This document shows, in pieces, positions 7,759 to 15,277 of a DNA stretch of 64,000 bases. Within the stretch, counting starts at the first letter, position 1; every line of letters starts with the position of its first letter. The notes beneath the pieces are model-generated. The model worked only from the letters and a program-made list of their open reading frames with translations. It searched no databases and was not told the origin of the DNA. This DNA comes from Chlamydiales bacterium. GTDB taxonomy: Bacteria > Chlamydiota > Chlamydiia > Chlamydiales > Simkaniaceae. The position numbers were made by a program, and so were the translations under genes. The stretch is taken from the NCBI GenBank assembly GCA_024233395.1, contig JACKPR010000004.1, forward strand, positions 186,001 to 250,000, read 5' to 3'.

Positions 7759-8983
7759 TGTTTCATTATTGCCTGTCTATTTTGTCTTATTCATAGACAA
7801 CTTTGCCTTTGCAGTTATTTTTGCGATTTTTGGACCTTTGTTTGTAGATCCTACTTTTAAGTTTGTTTCAGCTGGAACAAGTATGGCAACAAGAAATCTC
7901 ATGCTTGGAACAGCACTTGCTCTCTTTCCTTTAGGACAGTTAATCGGCGCTCCACTTCTTGGAGATATTGCTGACCGCTTCGGAAGAAAAAAAGCCTTTT
8001 ATATCACTATTTTGGGTGCTGCTATTGGGATAACCTTATCGGGATTTAGCATAATGATCCATAGTTTTACCCTTCTAATCTTAACCCGTCTGATTACCGG
8101 ATTCTTTTCAGGAAATTTGAGCATCTGCTTAGCCTCCATTGCTGACCTTTCCCCTGATGAAAAAACCCGGGCAAAAAATTTCTCGATCATCATCATCATT
8201 ACCGGAATTAGTTGGATGATAGCGATTTTGTCAGGAAGCTTATTCTCAGATAAAAACATCTCCCATCACTTTAATCCAGCCCTTCCCTTTTTTATCACCG
8301 CGATTTTATTTATCCTGACCTTCTTAACCATTGTTTACTTCTTTAAAGAAACACACAAAACCACCGAAAAATTTCATATTGACCTTCTTGAAGGGGTTAA
8401 AGATGTGATCAATGCCTTCAAAATTAAGAAACTCAAACTCCTCTACTTGATGTATATGTTTTGGATTTTAGGATGGGGAATTGCTTTCCAATGGTATAGC
8501 CCTGTTGCTATTCAAAAGTTTCATACCTCCCCGATTACTGTTAATTGGGGACTCTTTATTGTTGGAATCACATGGATGTTTGGGGGGTATACGGTGAATA
8601 ATTTTCTCATTAAAAGGTGGCATGCACGCCCCCTCATTGTGATTGGAAATGCTTTAACAACCCTTTGCGTTTTAGCAATGGCTTTTTCAGATTCCTTTTA
8701 TCCCTTTGCCATATTCTTCGGAATTGGATGTATTCCTTCCGCATTTGCTTGGCCCAATATGTTGAATCATATTTCAATCAATGCTCCAGAGAATGTTCAA
8801 GGTAAAATCATGGGAATTAGTCAATCCTTTCAAGCCTTGGGCTTTATTTTTGCAACAATCTTTGGCGGCATCATCGTTGGGTTAAGCTTAGCATCGATCT
8901 ATTACTTTGCAACATTCTTTGTCTTGATTAGTTTTATTCTTATCTTGATCAAGCATATCCATCTGAAAAAAACCACATCATGA
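7742..8983 (+). CDS. MFS transporter, TetA-like family (copy 2)
   Basis: 413 residues, paralogous to the preceding protein along its whole length: motif A reads GDIADRFGRKKAF, the helix 5 region reads LASIADLSPDEKTRAKN, and both proteins contain APE(D/N)(I/V)QGK(V/I)MGISQSF near helix 10. The start overlaps the end of copy 1, so the pair is translationally coupled. Whether the two act as a heterodimer or as separate pumps with different substrates cannot be told from sequence. Confidence 0.85.
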   Translation: MNQKPNVSLLPVYFVLFIDNFAFAVIFAIFGPLFVDPTFKFVSAGTSMATRNLMLGTALALFPLGQLIGAPLLGDIADRFGRKKAFYITILGAAIGITLSGFSIMIHSFTLLILTRLITGFFSGNLSICLASIADLSPDEKTRAKNFSIIIIITGISWMIAILSGSLFSDKNISHHFNPALPFFITAILFILTFLTIVYFFKETHKTTEKFHIDLLEGVKDVINAFKIKKLKLLYLMYMFWILGWGIAFQWYSPVAIQKFHTSPITVNWGLFIVGITWMFGGYTVNNFLIKRWHARPLIVIGNALTTLCVLAMAFSDSFYPFAIFFGIGCIPSAFAWPNMLNHISINAPENVQGKIMGISQSFQALGFIFATIFGGIIVGLSLASIYYFATFFVLISFILILIKHIHLKKTTS

Positions 8984-9012
8984 TCAGAAAATTAAAAGGC
9001 CTGTTTTTCTGA
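8984..9012 (+). terminator. Hairpin after the MFS pair
   Basis: TCAGAAAA (8984-8991) and TTTTCTGA (9005-9012) form an 8-bp stem immediately after the stop codon. There is no clear T-tract downstream, so it may only be a 3' stabiliser. Confidence 0.4.
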
Positions 9013-9082
9013 AAAAAGATCAAGGTGAATTTAGAAGCGACTCTCATGGGAGAGGTTAAATGCCCAAAACCATTTTGGTTTA

Positions 9083-9111
9083 TTGAAATTTTTTTTTACA
9101 TCTTTTATTAT
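9083..9111 (+). promoter_or_regulatory. Probable sigma-66/70 promoter of the YVTN protein gene
   Basis: TTGAAA at 9083-9088, 17-nt T-rich spacer, TATTAT at 9106-9111. The start codon is 32 nt downstream, preceded by a strong AGGAGG (9133-9138). Confidence 0.6.
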
Positions 9112-9128
9112 CGCATCGCATTGCGATA
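9109..9128 (+). promoter_or_regulatory. Operator-like dyad over the -10 / start region
   Basis: Perfect inverted repeat TATCGCA-N6-TGCGATA (9109-9128) overlapping the last bases of the -10 hexamer and the expected transcription start. This is where a repressor would bind; it could also form a 5' leader hairpin just before the ribosome-binding site. No binding protein is identifiable. Confidence 0.45.
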
Positions 9129-9143
9129 CCTTAGGAGGATTAA

Positions 9144-10445
9144 ATGATTTTCAAGCCCAATCGTAAACCTGTGTTTATATTCACTTTATTAGTAGCACTA
9201 ATCTTAAAAAGTACTCTTTTATTTGCCGATATATTTGTCTATGCTCTGAACTATGCCAGTGGCGACCTGAGTGTGATCGATACTGCAACCAATACTAATA
9301 TTGCAGACATTCCAGTAGGGCCGGCCAATACTACTCGAGGACTTGCTATTTCCCCAGACGGGCTGTTTGTCTATGTTGGAAGCCCTACTCTCAACGAGGT
9401 CGTTATTGTCGATACAACAACAAACTCAGTTTCTGGTTCAATACCAGCCACTAATCCCTTTGGAATTGCGGTCAGTCCAGATGGAGCGTTTTTATATGTG
9501 GTTCAAAATATTCCTGGCAATAGTGTAGCTGTGTTCGATAGATCCAACAACAGTTTGATTACCACTATTCCTGTCGGGATTAATCCTAATCCCAATCCTT
9601 TTTACATTACTTTAACACCAGATGGTAATTTTGCTTATGTAGCAAACCAAACCGAAGATACAATTAGTGTGATCAATACAACAACAAATACGATTCAGAC
9701 AACCATTAACCCCGCTGGTAACGGTCCATTTAAAATAGCTATGACCCCCAACGGAAATTATGCCTATGTCACCAATGGTGTTGGTGCAACTGTCAGCGTT
9801 ATTGACCTGTCGACCAACCTGATTATCAGCACCATTCCTGTAGGTAGTGCCCCAAGAGGCCTTGCTGTTACCCCAAACGGTGATTTTGTCTATGTTATGT
9901 GTCCTGGGGACAGCAGTATTAGAAAGATCTCAACAGCAACCAATACTGAAGTTGCAAACATTGCTGCTACTCCTCTTTTTGACATTGCTATTACGTCAGA
10001 TGGAGCTTTTGCTTATCTTACAGATATTGTTAATGATACCACTGAATTGCTTGATCTAACAACAGACACTTTTGTTGATAGCATTTCTGTTGTTAACCAA
10101 CCTCGGGATATTGTGATCACTCCTGTACTATCAGTATTCCCTGATAATCCTACCCCTTTTCTGACTATATCAGGAGCATATAAAAGAGATCATTTTTTAA
10201 CAGAAACAGATTTAATTAATGTTATTGAATGGTCAGCACCTAGCAATAATACAATTCCACAAAGCTATAAAATATACCGTGATTCAAAACTGATTGCGAC
10301 TATTCCAGGAGATAAACCTCGCGTTTTTGAAGACCATAATCGAAAGAAAAACAAAAGTTATACATACATGATTGCGGCTGAGGTCTTTGGAGAAGGCCAA
10401 ACGGATATCCTAGCTTCAGGAACTATTGTTCTACGTTATAAATAA
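9144..10445 (+). CDS. Secreted YVTN-family beta-propeller protein
   Basis: 433 residues. After an N-terminal signal segment (FIFTLLVALILKSTLLFA) come about seven repeats of roughly 40 residues with the YVTN pattern: G(I/L)A(I/V)(S/T)P(D/N)G-x-F-x-YV ... (I/V)(S/V)VIDTTTN-x-(I/V). These fold as a seven-bladed propeller in the extracytoplasmic family members. A C-terminal domain of about 90 residues (from LTISGAYKRDHF; contains YKIYRDSKLIATI) resembles a fibronectin-III strand pattern. Likely periplasmic or surface exposed; ligand unknown. Flanked by its own promoter and a strong terminator, so it is a single-gene unit. Confidence 0.85.
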   Translation: MIFKPNRKPVFIFTLLVALILKSTLLFADIFVYALNYASGDLSVIDTATNTNIADIPVGPANTTRGLAISPDGLFVYVGSPTLNEVVIVDTTTNSVSGSIPATNPFGIAVSPDGAFLYVVQNIPGNSVAVFDRSNNSLITTIPVGINPNPNPFYITLTPDGNFAYVANQTEDTISVINTTTNTIQTTINPAGNGPFKIAMTPNGNYAYVTNGVGATVSVIDLSTNLIISTIPVGSAPRGLAVTPNGDFVYVMCPGDSSIRKISTATNTEVANIAATPLFDIAITSDGAFAYLTDIVNDTTELLDLTTDTFVDSISVVNQPRDIVITPVLSVFPDNPTPFLTISGAYKRDHFLTETDLINVIEWSAPSNNTIPQSYKIYRDSKLIATIPGDKPRVFEDHNRKKNKSYTYMIAAEVFGEGQTDILASGTIVLRYK

Positions 10446-10472
10446 GACCAAGAAAGAGAAAAATCCATTGAA

Positions 10473-10498
10473 AAAGGCCACCTAATGAGGTGGCCTTT
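10473..10498 (+). terminator. Terminator of the YVTN gene
   Basis: Perfect 11-bp stem AAAGGCCACCT / AGGTGGCCTTT with a 4-nt loop, the T's of the right arm acting as the start of a U-tract. Symmetric, so it may also work for the minus-strand acpP transcript. Confidence 0.85.
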
Positions 10499-10525
10499 CA
10501 TATACTAAGAAACCAGTAAGGTTTT

Positions 10526-10686
10526 AGGGCGTATCGTCAAATTCTCCCAGTTGTTTTAGTCCTTTCTATGGAAAACTTCTGCGTTGTCCTGCTTCGCGAG
10601 CCCGCTTTGGGCTCACTCCATCGGACGTCTTGAATTTTCCTTATAGAAAGAACTTCTCCAACAGCGATTATTTTACGATCCCCCCT
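10526..10686. repeat. ~160-bp intergenic palindrome (element 3, downstream of acpP)
   Basis: 161-bp element ending at the base before the acpP stop codon. Positions 10531-10672 match 10971-11112 at 135 of 142 bases by my count, same orientation. Arms: TTTCTATG near 10564 pairs with the ATAGAAA near 10643, and the outer AGGGCGTATCGTCAAAT pairs imperfectly with ATTTTACGATCCCCCCT. Central hairpin GAGCCC/GGGCTC at 10599-10615. Confidence 0.9.
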
Positions 10687-10929
10687 TTAGTTTGCAGCAA
10701 CTTTCTTTTCGTTGACAAACTTAATCACATCTCCAACAGTACGAAGCTTTTCAGCTTCCCCTTCAGAGATCTCAAAACCAAACTTCTCTTCGAAGGTCAT
10801 GATTAGCTCAGTAAGATCTAAAGAGTCCGCATTGAGATCTTCCACAAAAGATTTCTCAGCATTCACCTCTTCACGATCAACTCCAAGTTGTTCCACAATG
10901 ATATCAATCACTTCCTGTTCTACTGACAT
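10687..10929 (-). CDS. acpP: Acyl carrier protein
   Basis: 80 residues, acidic, cytoplasmic carrier of growing fatty acyl chains. The DSLDLTE motif places the phosphopantetheine serine at residue 36, the target of AcpS. The start at 10929 has GGAAT upstream on the minus strand. It is downstream of fabD and fabG in the same direction, as in C. trachomatis CT236-CT238, but here it is isolated from fabG by a 160-bp palindrome and followed by a near-identical copy of that palindrome. ACP is needed in large excess over the enzymes, so the elements may help set its separate expression (inference). Confidence 0.98.
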   Translation of the reverse strand: MSVEQEVIDIIVEQLGVDREEVNAEKSFVEDLNADSLDLTELIMTFEEKFGFEISEGEAEKLRTVGDVIKFVNEKKVAAN

Positions 10930-10966
10930 AAAGCAAAATTCCTTTTTTCAAACATGTTTAAAATTC

Positions 10967-11125
10967 GGGTGTATCGTCAAATTCTCTCAGTTGTTTTAGT
11001 TCTTTCTATGGAAAACTTCTCCGTTGTCCTGCTTCGCGAGCCCACTTTGGGCTCACTCTATCGGACGCCTTGAATTTTCCTCATAGAAAGAACTTCTCCA
11101 ACAGCGATTATTCGACAATAGACCC
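10967..11125. repeat. ~160-bp intergenic palindrome (element 4, fabG-acpP)
   Basis: 159-bp element, 95% identical to element 3 over 142 bp and in the same orientation. The central hairpin GAGCCCA-CTT-TGGGCTC (11039-11055) lies at the midpoint; outer arms GGGTGTATCGTCAAAT and the reverse complement of ATTCGACAATAGACCC pair imperfectly. It fills most of the gap between the fabG stop and the acpP start. Confidence 0.9.
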
Positions 11126-11140
11126 TAGATTCATAAAAAA

Positions 11141-11896
11141 TTAAGCAATCATACCCCCATCAACAGTGAGTATCTGTCCGGTTATATAATCGGACATATG
11201 ACTCGCTAAAAAAACTGCTGCGTGAGCGATTTCTTTCGGATTCCCAAGGCGTCCCATGGGAACCTTCTTTAAAATTCCTTCTCGTTGTTCTTCTGTGAGA
11301 ACATTGGTCATTGGGGTTTCAAAGAAACCGGGAGCAATACAATTTACATTAATATTGCGTGGGCCAAGTTCTTTTGCAAGAGACCTTGTAAACCCAACCA
11401 TTCCGAGCTTAGAAGCAGAATAATTAACCTGACCAGGATTTCCTGTCAAGCCAATCACTGATGCCACATTAATAATCTTTCCCTTACGGGCTTTCATCAT
11501 CGGACGAACAAGCGCATGGCTTAAGTTGTAAACCGATTTAAGGTTTGTATTGATCACTTGATCCCAATCGTCTTCAGACATTTTCATAAAAAGTGTGTCA
11601 CGAGTAATGCCTGCACAATTGACCAAGATATCAACCCCACCCCACTCTTTTGTGAGACGTTCGATCGATTGATTGACTTCTTCTTTCTTAGCAACGTTTA
11701 CAATATCAGACCAAAACTTTTGATCATCAGAGATTTTAGAGTCTTTTAAAGTCTCAAGAACAAGTTGCGCACGCTCTTGATTCGTTCCCATAATCGCTAC
11801 ATCTGCCCCTTCTTCGGCAAAGGTCAAAGCAATCTGCTTTCCTAGACCTGATGTTCCTCCAGTAATGAGTGCTCGTTTCCCTTTAAGTAACGCCAT
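11141..11896 (-). CDS. fabG: 3-oxoacyl-[acyl-carrier-protein] reductase
   Basis: 251-residue short-chain dehydrogenase that reduces beta-ketoacyl-ACP with NADPH in the elongation cycle. NADP-binding TGGTSGLGK at 12-20, NAG-type LVNCAGITRD at 91-100, catalytic Ser146, Tyr159 and Lys163 (YSASK), and the C-terminal GQILTVDGGM. Its start overlaps the 3' end of fabD by 14 nt. Assigned FabG rather than another dehydrogenase because of the fabH-fabD-fabG-acpP context. Confidence 0.96.
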   Translation of the reverse strand: MALLKGKRALITGGTSGLGKQIALTFAEEGADVAIMGTNQERAQLVLETLKDSKISDDQKFWSDIVNVAKKEEVNQSIERLTKEWGGVDILVNCAGITRDTLFMKMSEDDWDQVINTNLKSVYNLSHALVRPMMKARKGKIINVASVIGLTGNPGQVNYSASKLGMVGFTRSLAKELGPRNINVNCIAPGFFETPMTNVLTEEQREGILKKVPMGRLGNPKEIAHAAVFLASHMSDYITGQILTVDGGMIA

Positions 11897-12824
11897 GAAA
11901 TACTCCCTGATTTAACGTCTCTAAGTCTTCAACTTTTTCCATGCTTAATGTCTTACCATTCACCCCAATCTTACGATTCATACCGCTGAGGGTTTTCCCA
12001 GGTCCAATTTCAATAAAAAGCTCTATCCCATTTTCTTCCATCTTGCGGACACCCTTTTCCCAATAGACAGGAGCAACAACTTGCTCAATCATATTCTTTC
12101 GAATTTCACTTTCCGAAACAAAATCCCCAGGGACATTCATTACAAGTCCAACAGAGCTTTCTCTTAGCTCAATTTCATCGATCTTCTCTTGAAGCCTTTG
12201 CTTAGCTTCATCCATTAATCCACTATGGAAGGCCCCTGAAACATCTAGAGGAAGAACTCTTTTGGCTCCTTTTTCCTTTAAAAGAATACTTGCCTTTTCG
12301 ATTCCTTCTACTGTTCCAGAAATGACAACTTGTCCAGGACAGTTTAGATTCGCTACCCATACTCCATTAATGGGACTAACAATCGTGCGAACCTCTTCAG
12401 GTTTCATTCCTAGAGCAACAGCCATCGTTCCTGGAGATTTAACTCCAGCTTCATACATATATTCACCACGAGCTCGAACCAAACGGACTCCATCCTTAAA
12501 GGAAAGTCTTCCAGAAACAGTCAATGCACTATACTCCCCTAAACTCAATCCAGCAACAACAGAAGGCTCAATTTCAGGGAGTTCCTGTTTTAAAACGCGC
12601 CATAAAGCAACACTCATCACATAGATTGCAATCTGACTGCTTTTCGTTAGAGTTAGTTCATCTGCAGGGCCTTCAAACATTAACTTTGAAAGATCAAATC
12701 CCAATAAATCATTAGCCTCTTCAAAGGTTTCTCGTACAATAGAATAAGCTTCGTAGAAGTCTTTTCCCATCCCGACATACTGAGCACCTTGACCAGGAAA
12801 AATAAACGCAACTTTTTTATCCAT
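11883..12824 (-). CDS. fabD: Malonyl-CoA:ACP transacylase
   Basis: 313 residues from the ATG at 12824. The frame extends four codons further up (12836), but the nearer ATG begins directly with the conserved VAFIFPGQGAQYVGMG. Catalytic serine is Ser94 in GLSLGEYSAL (the usual His of GHSLGE is Leu here), and the His partner is in GAFHSGLM. It loads malonyl units from malonyl-CoA onto ACP. Overlaps fabH upstream by 8 nt and fabG downstream by 14 nt. Confidence 0.95.
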   Translation of the reverse strand: MDKKVAFIFPGQGAQYVGMGKDFYEAYSIVRETFEEANDLLGFDLSKLMFEGPADELTLTKSSQIAIYVMSVALWRVLKQELPEIEPSVVAGLSLGEYSALTVSGRLSFKDGVRLVRARGEYMYEAGVKSPGTMAVALGMKPEEVRTIVSPINGVWVANLNCPGQVVISGTVEGIEKASILLKEKGAKRVLPLDVSGAFHSGLMDEAKQRLQEKIDEIELRESSVGLVMNVPGDFVSESEIRKNMIEQVVAPVYWEKGVRKMEENGIELFIEIGPGKTLSGMNRKIGVNGKTLSMEKVEDLETLNQGVFHGVT

Positions 12825-13821
12825 TATCGACCTCACATGTTAACGATGCAGCACCCCAAGTCAGTCCAGCTCCAAAGGCAAAAAGAACGATCCTTTCACC
12901 TCTCTTCACATTTTTTTCTTTTACAAGTTCATCTAAAGCAATTCCTACAGAAGACGCTGAAGTATTCCCATACTTATGGATCGTTAAATAAACATGTTCC
13001 TTGGGGACCTTAAAACGTTTTGCTAAAGCTTCGATAATCCGGATATTGGCTTGATGAGGAACCATCCAGCTAATGCCCTGTTCATCGAGGCCCGAAGCAT
13101 CGAGACACTCTTTCACTGCTCCTTCCATCCGACGAACAGCATGCTTAAAGACTTCACGTCCTTCCATCCGAAGAAAATGTTCTCCTCTCTGAACTGTTTC
13201 TAAAGATGCAGGTCTTTTAGATCCTCCAGCAGGAAGAATTAGAAGTTCTGATTGCTGCCCATCCGATCCTAGAGAAACATTTTCAATCGAAAATCCTTTT
13301 TGAGCATTACTGACAACACAAGCCGAAGCTCCATCCCCAAAGAGTACACATGTATTCCTATCTTCATAATTCACAATCGATGAGAGTTTCTCAGCAGCAA
13401 CGATTAAGATATTCTTGTACATCCCCGATTCAATATAAGCTTTCGCAGCAGATAGAGCATAGATATACCCAGTGCATGCTGCTTGCATATCCATCGCTGC
13501 AGCATTCACTGCTCCAAGACGCTCTTGGATCAAACATGCTGTACTTGGGAAAACATAATCAGGTGTTAAGGTTGCAAAGAGAATCAAATCGATTTCTTGC
13601 GGCTTTTTTCCGCTATCTTTTAAAGCTTTTTTAGCCGCTTCATAGCCCATATCTGAAGTGAACTCATCCGCAGCAGCTAAACGCCGCTCTTTCATTCCCG
13701 TTCGCGACGTGATCCACTCATCAGATGTCTCGACCATTTTTTCCAAGTCTTGATTCGAAAGAACGCGTTCTGGGAGGTAGGCCCCTAAACCAATAATTTT
13801 TGCTTTACAGTTCATCGTCAA
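12817..13821 (-). CDS. fabH: 3-oxoacyl-[acyl-carrier-protein] synthase III
   Basis: 334 residues. It initiates fatty acid synthesis by condensing acetyl-CoA with malonyl-ACP. The triad is visible: Cys116 in DMQAACTGYI, His in VPHQANIRII and Asn in KYGNTSASS. The N-terminal GLGAYLPERVLSN and SDEWITSRTG are family signatures. First gene of the fabH-fabD-fabG(-acpP) operon. The start is either TTG at 13821, well spaced from AAAGGA, or ATG at 13815. Confidence 0.97.
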   Translation of the reverse strand: MTMNCKAKIIGLGAYLPERVLSNQDLEKMVETSDEWITSRTGMKERRLAAADEFTSDMGYEAAKKALKDSGKKPQEIDLILFATLTPDYVFPSTACLIQERLGAVNAAAMDMQAACTGYIYALSAAKAYIESGMYKNILIVAAEKLSSIVNYEDRNTCVLFGDGASACVVSNAQKGFSIENVSLGSDGQQSELLILPAGGSKRPASLETVQRGEHFLRMEGREVFKHAVRRMEGAVKECLDASGLDEQGISWMVPHQANIRIIEALAKRFKVPKEHVYLTIHKYGNTSASSVGIALDELVKEKNVKRGERIVLFAFGAGLTWGAASLTCEVDNG

Positions 13822-13846
13822 ATGATTCCTTTAGATATGACTTAAG

Positions 13847-14003
13847 AATCATAACTAAAAAAACATTAAAACCCAAGTAAATAACCGATTTGAAAGGGGC
13901 TAGATAGGATATCTCATTAACTCAGAAGAGAACGTTTATTGAAACCATTCATCAAAGCAATTTAAATTTTTACTGTTGGTAAATATTTTTTTAAGTTATT
14001 ATT
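13847..14003. repeat. Possible ~160-bp palindrome (weak member, upstream of fabH)
   Basis: AATCATAACTAAAAAAACATT (13847-13867) resembles the reverse complement of TAAATATTTTTTTAAGTTATTATT (13980-14003), giving a 157-bp span of the same size as the other elements. The match is AT-rich with no clear central hairpin, so this one is uncertain. Confidence 0.3.
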
Positions 14004-14037
14004 TTACCCATTTCAACCCACACCCTTGAGGTAAACT

Positions 14038-14529
14038 ATGATTACAGCGCTATCAAATTTTTTTAATAACAGCAATCTTTTGAATAAGGCTTCCTTAGGT
14101 ATTTGTGCCGTTGCTTCCTTTGAAATGGGATGCCGCTGCATTATTAATTTTAATGCTATGAACCAAAGCGAGAAAAACTCACAAGAACGAAAAGACTATA
14201 GCGCTGATCTGAGTGGAGCTCTTCTTTTTGGCCTTGCTGCAGCAAACCTCTTTCCCGGAACAAGAAAAATTGCCGCTATTGCTTTTACTATTCGAAGCTT
14301 TTTGGTCTTTGCATCCAAGCCCGAGCATGAATATCGACAACAAGAATATTGGATAGGAAGAGCCATCACCTTCTTCCCTGATCAAGCTTATCAAGGGTAT
14401 AAGTGGGTAAAATCAAGACTTCAACTTCCCTCTCACCCTTCATGGTATCTATTAATTGGACTTGTAGGGCTTGTGGGGTACTACCAATTTGGAGGCAATG
14501 TAGCGAGTTATTTTTCACGAAGTAACTAA
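14038..14529 (+). CDS. Hypothetical small membrane protein
   Basis: 163 residues, not recognised. Hydrophobic stretches lie around residues 18-34, 57-72, 78-92 and 137-149; the middle contains a charged loop (NQSEKNSQERKDY). The ATG follows GAGG with 5 nt between. Divergent from fabH and followed by a hairpin before recR, so probably its own unit. Inner or inclusion membrane location is possible; function unknown. Confidence 0.65.
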   Translation: MITALSNFFNNSNLLNKASLGICAVASFEMGCRCIINFNAMNQSEKNSQERKDYSADLSGALLFGLAAANLFPGTRKIAAIAFTIRSFLVFASKPEHEYRQQEYWIGRAITFFPDQAYQGYKWVKSRLQLPSHPSWYLLIGLVGLVGYYQFGGNVASYFSRSN

Positions 14530-14541
14530 AGTCTAAATACC

Positions 14542-14572
14542 TTTCTGCCTACGTTTTGTTCGTAGGCAGAAA
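14542..14572 (+). terminator. Strong hairpin after the 14038 gene
   Basis: Perfect 12-bp stem TTTCTGCCTACG / CGTAGGCAGAAA with a 7-nt T-rich loop, 12 nt after the stop codon. A weak T-tract (TTCTTAAT) follows. Confidence 0.6.
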
Positions 14573-14598
14573 TTCTTAATCTTGCTATCTTAATTTTC

Positions 14599-15198
14599 AT
14601 GTTAAGATATCCAAAAGACCTCCTTACTCTTATTGCACATTTAAAAAAGCTTCCCGGCGTTGGAAAGAAGACAGCCGAACGGTATGCTTTTCACCTTTTA
14701 GAATGGGAGGGAAAAGATCTCCATGAGTTTGCTGAAGGGCTTGCTACATTAAAAGAAAAAGTCCAAGCCTGTATGGAATGTGGATGTTTAATGGATGGGG
14801 TCCGCTGCACATTTTGTGATCATAACAAAAGAGATCGTTCGACCCTTTGTATTATTGCTAGCCCACGGGATGCTTATGCGATTGAAGAAACGGGGAATTT
14901 TCGCGGAATGTACCATGTTCTTGGAGCCCTTCTCTCTCCTTTAGATGGAAAAACTCCTGAAAATTTAAACCTTCCACAACTAGAAGAACGGATACAAAGA
15001 CTCGAAACAAAAGAAGTTATCTTAGCACTCGACTCAACTTTAGAAGGTGATGCCACTTCACTTTATCTTAAAGAACAACTCGCTAAAATGGGAATTGAAG
15101 TTTCGCGTTTAGCTTTAGGTCTTCCACTCGGAAGTTCTCTTGACTTTGTCGATGAAGGAACACTTTCTCAAGCTTTTTCTGGAAGACAGAAGTTCTAA
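14599..15198 (+). CDS. recR: Recombination protein RecR
   Basis: 199 residues, standard length. RecR acts with RecF and RecO to load RecA on gapped DNA. Domains in order: N-terminal helix-hairpin-helix (LKKLPGVGKKTAERYAF), a four-cysteine zinc motif (CMECGCLMDGVRCTFC), a Toprim domain (LCIIASPRDAYAIEE), and the C-terminal GLPLGSSLDFVDEGTLSQAF that begins with a Walker-B-like strand. Sits between fabH and bamA as CT240 does in C. trachomatis. No strong Shine-Dalgarno. Confidence 0.97.
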   Translation: MLRYPKDLLTLIAHLKKLPGVGKKTAERYAFHLLEWEGKDLHEFAEGLATLKEKVQACMECGCLMDGVRCTFCDHNKRDRSTLCIIASPRDAYAIEETGNFRGMYHVLGALLSPLDGKTPENLNLPQLEERIQRLETKEVILALDSTLEGDATSLYLKEQLAKMGIEVSRLALGLPLGSSLDFVDEGTLSQAFSGRQKF

Positions 15199-15277
15199 TA
15201 GATTGGTTAATGGGTTGCATTTATTTTTCTCCGTTTTCTATAATCAACAACTTAATCGATAATAGAAATAGGCGTTC

